Assembly (NCBI GenBank): GCA_021791615.1 | Contig: JAJYWG010000502.1 | Location: 1-7,861 of the forward strand | Direction of reading: 5' to 3' | DNA: 7,861 nt | DNA from: Actinomycetes bacterium | GTDB lineage: Bacteria > Actinomycetota > Acidimicrobiia > Acidimicrobiales > RAAP-2 | In this document: positions 6,114-7,861 of the stretch, piece after piece | How positions within the stretch are numbered: position 1 is the first letter of the stretch | How the letters are laid out: every line of letters begins with the position of its first letter | Translations under genes and position numbers: made by a program | The notes under the pieces: generated by a model | Told to the model about the DNA's origin: nothing | The model's input: the letters and a program-made list of their open reading frames with translations, nothing else | Database searches by the model: none

Positions 6114-7520
6114 ATGGCGCTTCGCCTCCGCCTGGCGTTGGTGGTGGCAGCCCTGGCGGCCACGCTGGTGGCCGGTGGGAGCGTGGCGTTCGCCTTCAGC
6201 ATGTCGGCCGGCGCTCGGGCGACGCTCCAGCACTCGCTGGAGCGTCGGGCTCGTCGGGTCATCGAGCAGCTCGCCGGTCATCTCCTGCCGACGGTCGCCA
6301 ACGCCGCCCGGCCCGTCGCGAGCGCCGACCAGAGCACGGTGCAGATCGTCACGCCGTCGCACCGTCTCCTGTACACGACGGCTGCTGCAGGGCCGGTGTC
6401 GCTCATCTCCCTGCACCTGTTCGCTCGGGCACGGAGGGGGCAGGTGTGGGTACAGCTCCGCCGACCCGGCTGGGACAACCCCCACCTGGTGCTGGCCGAG
6501 CCCGCTGGACCCGCCACGTCGGACGTCGTCGTGGTCGGTGCCTCCCTCGACCAGGTCGTCGACATCACGCACCAGGTCGATCTCGTGCTCGAGCTCGTCG
6601 GGCCGGCGGTCGTCGTGGCGAGCGCCGGGGGGGCCTGGCTGCTCGCCGGCAGCGCCCTGCGGCCGGTGGAACGGCTCCGCGCCCAGGTGCAGCAGATCTC
6701 CGCGGGCAACCCACGAGCACGCCTCGCACCGCCCGGAACGGGCGACGAGCTCGCCGCGCTGGCCGACACCTTCAATGGCCTCCTCGACCGCCTGTGCGGG
6801 GCGCTCGACCACCAGCGCCAGTTCGTCGCGGCGGCGAGCCATGAGCTCCGCACCCCGCTGGCGGCGCTGGAGGCCGAGCTGGAGATGGTCGGCCGTGGCG
6901 CTCGGGGTGCGGTCGATCCGGTGGAGATGACGCATCGCCTCACCGGGAGAGTTGCCGAGCTGGTGCGTCTCGCCGACGGTCTGCTCACCCTGGCGCAAGC
7001 CGACGAGGGTGCTGGCCTTGTCCACGTCGAGCCACAGCCGCTGGAGCCCCTCGTCGCCGCGTCCCTGGACGGCTTTCGAGCCGTGGCCGAGCGCAGCCGG
7101 GTGACGATGGTGCTCGATGCCGATCCGTTCGTCGTGGCACCGGTGGATGCCACCCGGTTTCGCCAGGTGGTGGGTAACCTCGTCGACAACGCCATCCGTT
7201 ACAGCCCCAATGGCGCCCGGGTGGAGATAGGGCTTCGCCGCGTCGGCACCGCAGCGGTCATTGACGTGCGCGACCACGGTCCTGGGTTGCCGGCCGAGTT
7301 CCTTCCCCGGGCCTTCGAGCGGTTCTCGCGCGCCGACCCGGCGCGGTCACGCAAGGAAGGTGGCGCGGGCCTCGGCCTCGCCATCGTCTGGACGATCGTC
7401 GACGCCCACGGCGGCACCGTGACGCTGTCCAACACCCCCGACCGAGGCGCGCTCGCCAGGGTCTCCCTACCCCTCGATGTTGGCGCGCCCCACGCCGACC
7501 CCCATCCGAGTCGACGCTGA
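6114..7520 (+). CDS. Membrane sensor histidine kinase (HAMP-HisKA-HATPase)
   Basis: This is the sensor partner of the preceding response regulator; its ATG follows that gene's TGA with no gap. The 468 residues contain a first membrane segment at about 7-29, an extracytoplasmic region of about 130 residues (30-156), a second membrane segment at about 157-180, and a HAMP linker at about 181-233. The HisKA helix carries phosphoacceptor His243 in ASHELRTPLA. The catalytic ATPase domain has an N-box with Asn355 and Asn359 in NLVDNAIRYSPNG, a G1 box DHGPGL (387-392), an F-box RFSR, and a G2 box GGAGLGLAI (416-424). All catalytic motifs are intact. The sensing domain has no cysteine pair and I recognise no named sensory fold in it. 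The stimulus is unknown; the linkage to a binding-protein transporter suggests a solute-related signal, which is inference. Confidence 0.95.
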   Translation: MALRLRLALVVAALAATLVAGGSVAFAFSMSAGARATLQHSLERRARRVIEQLAGHLLPTVANAARPVASADQSTVQIVTPSHRLLYTTAAAGPVSLISLHLFARARRGQVWVQLRRPGWDNPHLVLAEPAGPATSDVVVVGASLDQVVDITHQVDLVLELVGPAVVVASAGGAWLLAGSALRPVERLRAQVQQISAGNPRARLAPPGTGDELAALADTFNGLLDRLCGALDHQRQFVAAASHELRTPLAALEAELEMVGRGARGAVDPVEMTHRLTGRVAELVRLADGLLTLAQADEGAGLVHVEPQPLEPLVAASLDGFRAVAERSRVTMVLDADPFVVAPVDATRFRQVVGNLVDNAIRYSPNGARVEIGLRRVGTAAVIDVRDHGPGLPAEFLPRAFERFSRADPARSRKEGGAGLGLAIVWTIVDAHGGTVTLSNTPDRGALARVSLPLDVGAPHADPHPSRR

Positions 7521-7546
7521 GACTCGCTCGCTCCCCGATCATCCAT

Positions 7547-7551
7547 GGAGG
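7547..7551 (+). promoter_or_regulatory. Shine-Dalgarno of the VIT1/CCC1 gene
   Basis: GGAGG ends 5 bases before the ATG at 7557. It is among the strongest ribosome-binding sites in the window and picks 7557 over an ATG at 7545 that overlaps it. Confidence 0.65.
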
Positions 7552-7556
7552 TACCC

Positions 7557-7861
7557 ATGCCAGCATCCGGCGGATCACCCGCACCCGAGGAGACCGCACC
7601 CGAGGCGACGGCACCCGAGCATCGCGTGCCCGAACGCCACCGTGCGGTGCAAGGCGGTGCGGCGCGGGCCGCGGTGTTCGGTGTGAGCGACGGGCTCGTG
7701 ACGAACGTCTCGCTCATCGTGGGCATGGCGGGCGCCCACCCGGCCGCCGGGGTCGTCCGCCTCGCCGGTCTGGCCGGCCTGGCCGCCGGCGCGTGCTCGA
7801 TGGCCATCGGGGAGTACGTGTCGATGCAGGCCCAGCGCGAGCTGCTCGAACGCGAGATCGA
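7557..7861 (+). CDS. VIT1/CCC1 family metal transporter, N-terminal part (cut by right edge)
   Basis: About 101 codons are visible before the window ends. After a Pro/Glu/Ala-rich N-terminal extension of ~35 residues comes AAVFGVSDGLVTNVSLIVGM, the first membrane segment of VIT1/CCC1 proteins. A small-residue hydrophobic segment (LAGLAGLAAGACSMAIGEYVS) and SMQAQRELLEREI follow. These are hallmarks of the family that moves Fe2+ or Mn2+ out of the cytoplasm; the GVSDG and AxGEYVS motifs hold conserved transport residues. The gene begins 36 bases after the kinase stop on the same strand, with its own strong ribosome-binding site and no terminator in between. It could be the tail of the same transcript or an independent gene. 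The metal specificity cannot be read from this fragment. Confidence 0.88.
   Translation, partial: MPASGGSPAPEETAPEATAPEHRVPERHRAVQGGAARAAVFGVSDGLVTNVSLIVGMAGAHPAAGVVRLAGLAGLAAGACSMAIGEYVSMQAQRELLEREI
7581..7640 (+). repeat. Four-unit 15-bp tandem repeat in the VIT1/CCC1 N-terminal extension
   Basis: GCACCCGAG recurs at exactly 15-base spacing at 7581, 7596 and 7611, and a fourth degenerate copy (GTGCCCGAA) starts at 7626. Each unit encodes a five-residue (A/V)PE-x-x block, giving a Pro/Glu-rich extension. The period is a multiple of three, so copy-number change would keep the frame. Confidence 0.7.

Noticed and set aside
5901..7277. Minus-strand frame of 458 codons opposite the kinase and regulator
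   Set aside because: The plus-strand kinase has every catalytic box in the right order. The antisense product is low-complexity.
1..7861. tRNA, rRNA, CRISPR array, riboswitch
   Set aside because: I saw no cloverleaf-like segments, no spaced direct repeats of CRISPR type and no recognisable riboswitch core. The leader at 740-901 was examined with this in mind.

Overview
The window is GC-rich with strongly G/C-biased third codon positions. It encodes an MsmK/UgpC-type sugar ABC transporter and an OmpR-type two-component system, followed by a VIT1/CCC1 membrane protein. This fits a high-GC actinobacterium. An acidophilic or soil member of the Acidimicrobiia is a guess, not a demonstration. There are no RNA genes, CRISPR arrays or prophage genes that I can see.

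Layout. Bases 1-740 are a small insertion-sequence scrapyard on the minus strand. They hold the N-terminal part of an IS4-type transposase, cut by the left edge, and behind it the C-terminal tail of a different, broken transposase. Bases 740-901 are a locally AT-richer leader region. It carries a candidate promoter/operator, a well-initiated 36-codon small ORF, and a duplicated copy of the following gene's start. From 902 to the right edge every gene lies on the plus strand with small gaps or overlaps: ABC ATPase (902-2038), MalF/UgpA-like permease (2035-3027), MalG/UgpE-like permease (3038-3862), a family 1 solute-binding protein (3982-5358), an OmpR-family response regulator (5400-6113), a sensor histidine kinase (6114-7520) and a VIT1/CCC1 family transporter (7557 to beyond the edge).

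How the genes work together. The first four genes are the complete set for a carbohydrate- or glycerol-3-phosphate-type importer: one ATPase, two permeases and a secreted binding protein. The substrate cannot be read from sequence, because no catabolic enzyme lies in the window. The response regulator and kinase follow 41 bases after the binding protein with no visible terminator. The kinase has an extracytoplasmic domain of about 130 residues. Solute import and signalling may therefore be co-transcribed and functionally linked, possibly with the binding protein or its ligand feeding the kinase. The VIT1/CCC1 gene has its own strong Shine-Dalgarno 36 bases after the kinase and may be a read-through partner or a target.

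I do not see a clearly new type of system. The most unusual points are the overlapping leader ORF and duplicated start upstream of the ATPase gene, a second mini-ORF/start overlap upstream of the binding-protein gene, a binding protein with no lipobox cysteine, and the ABC transporter/two-component arrangement itself.
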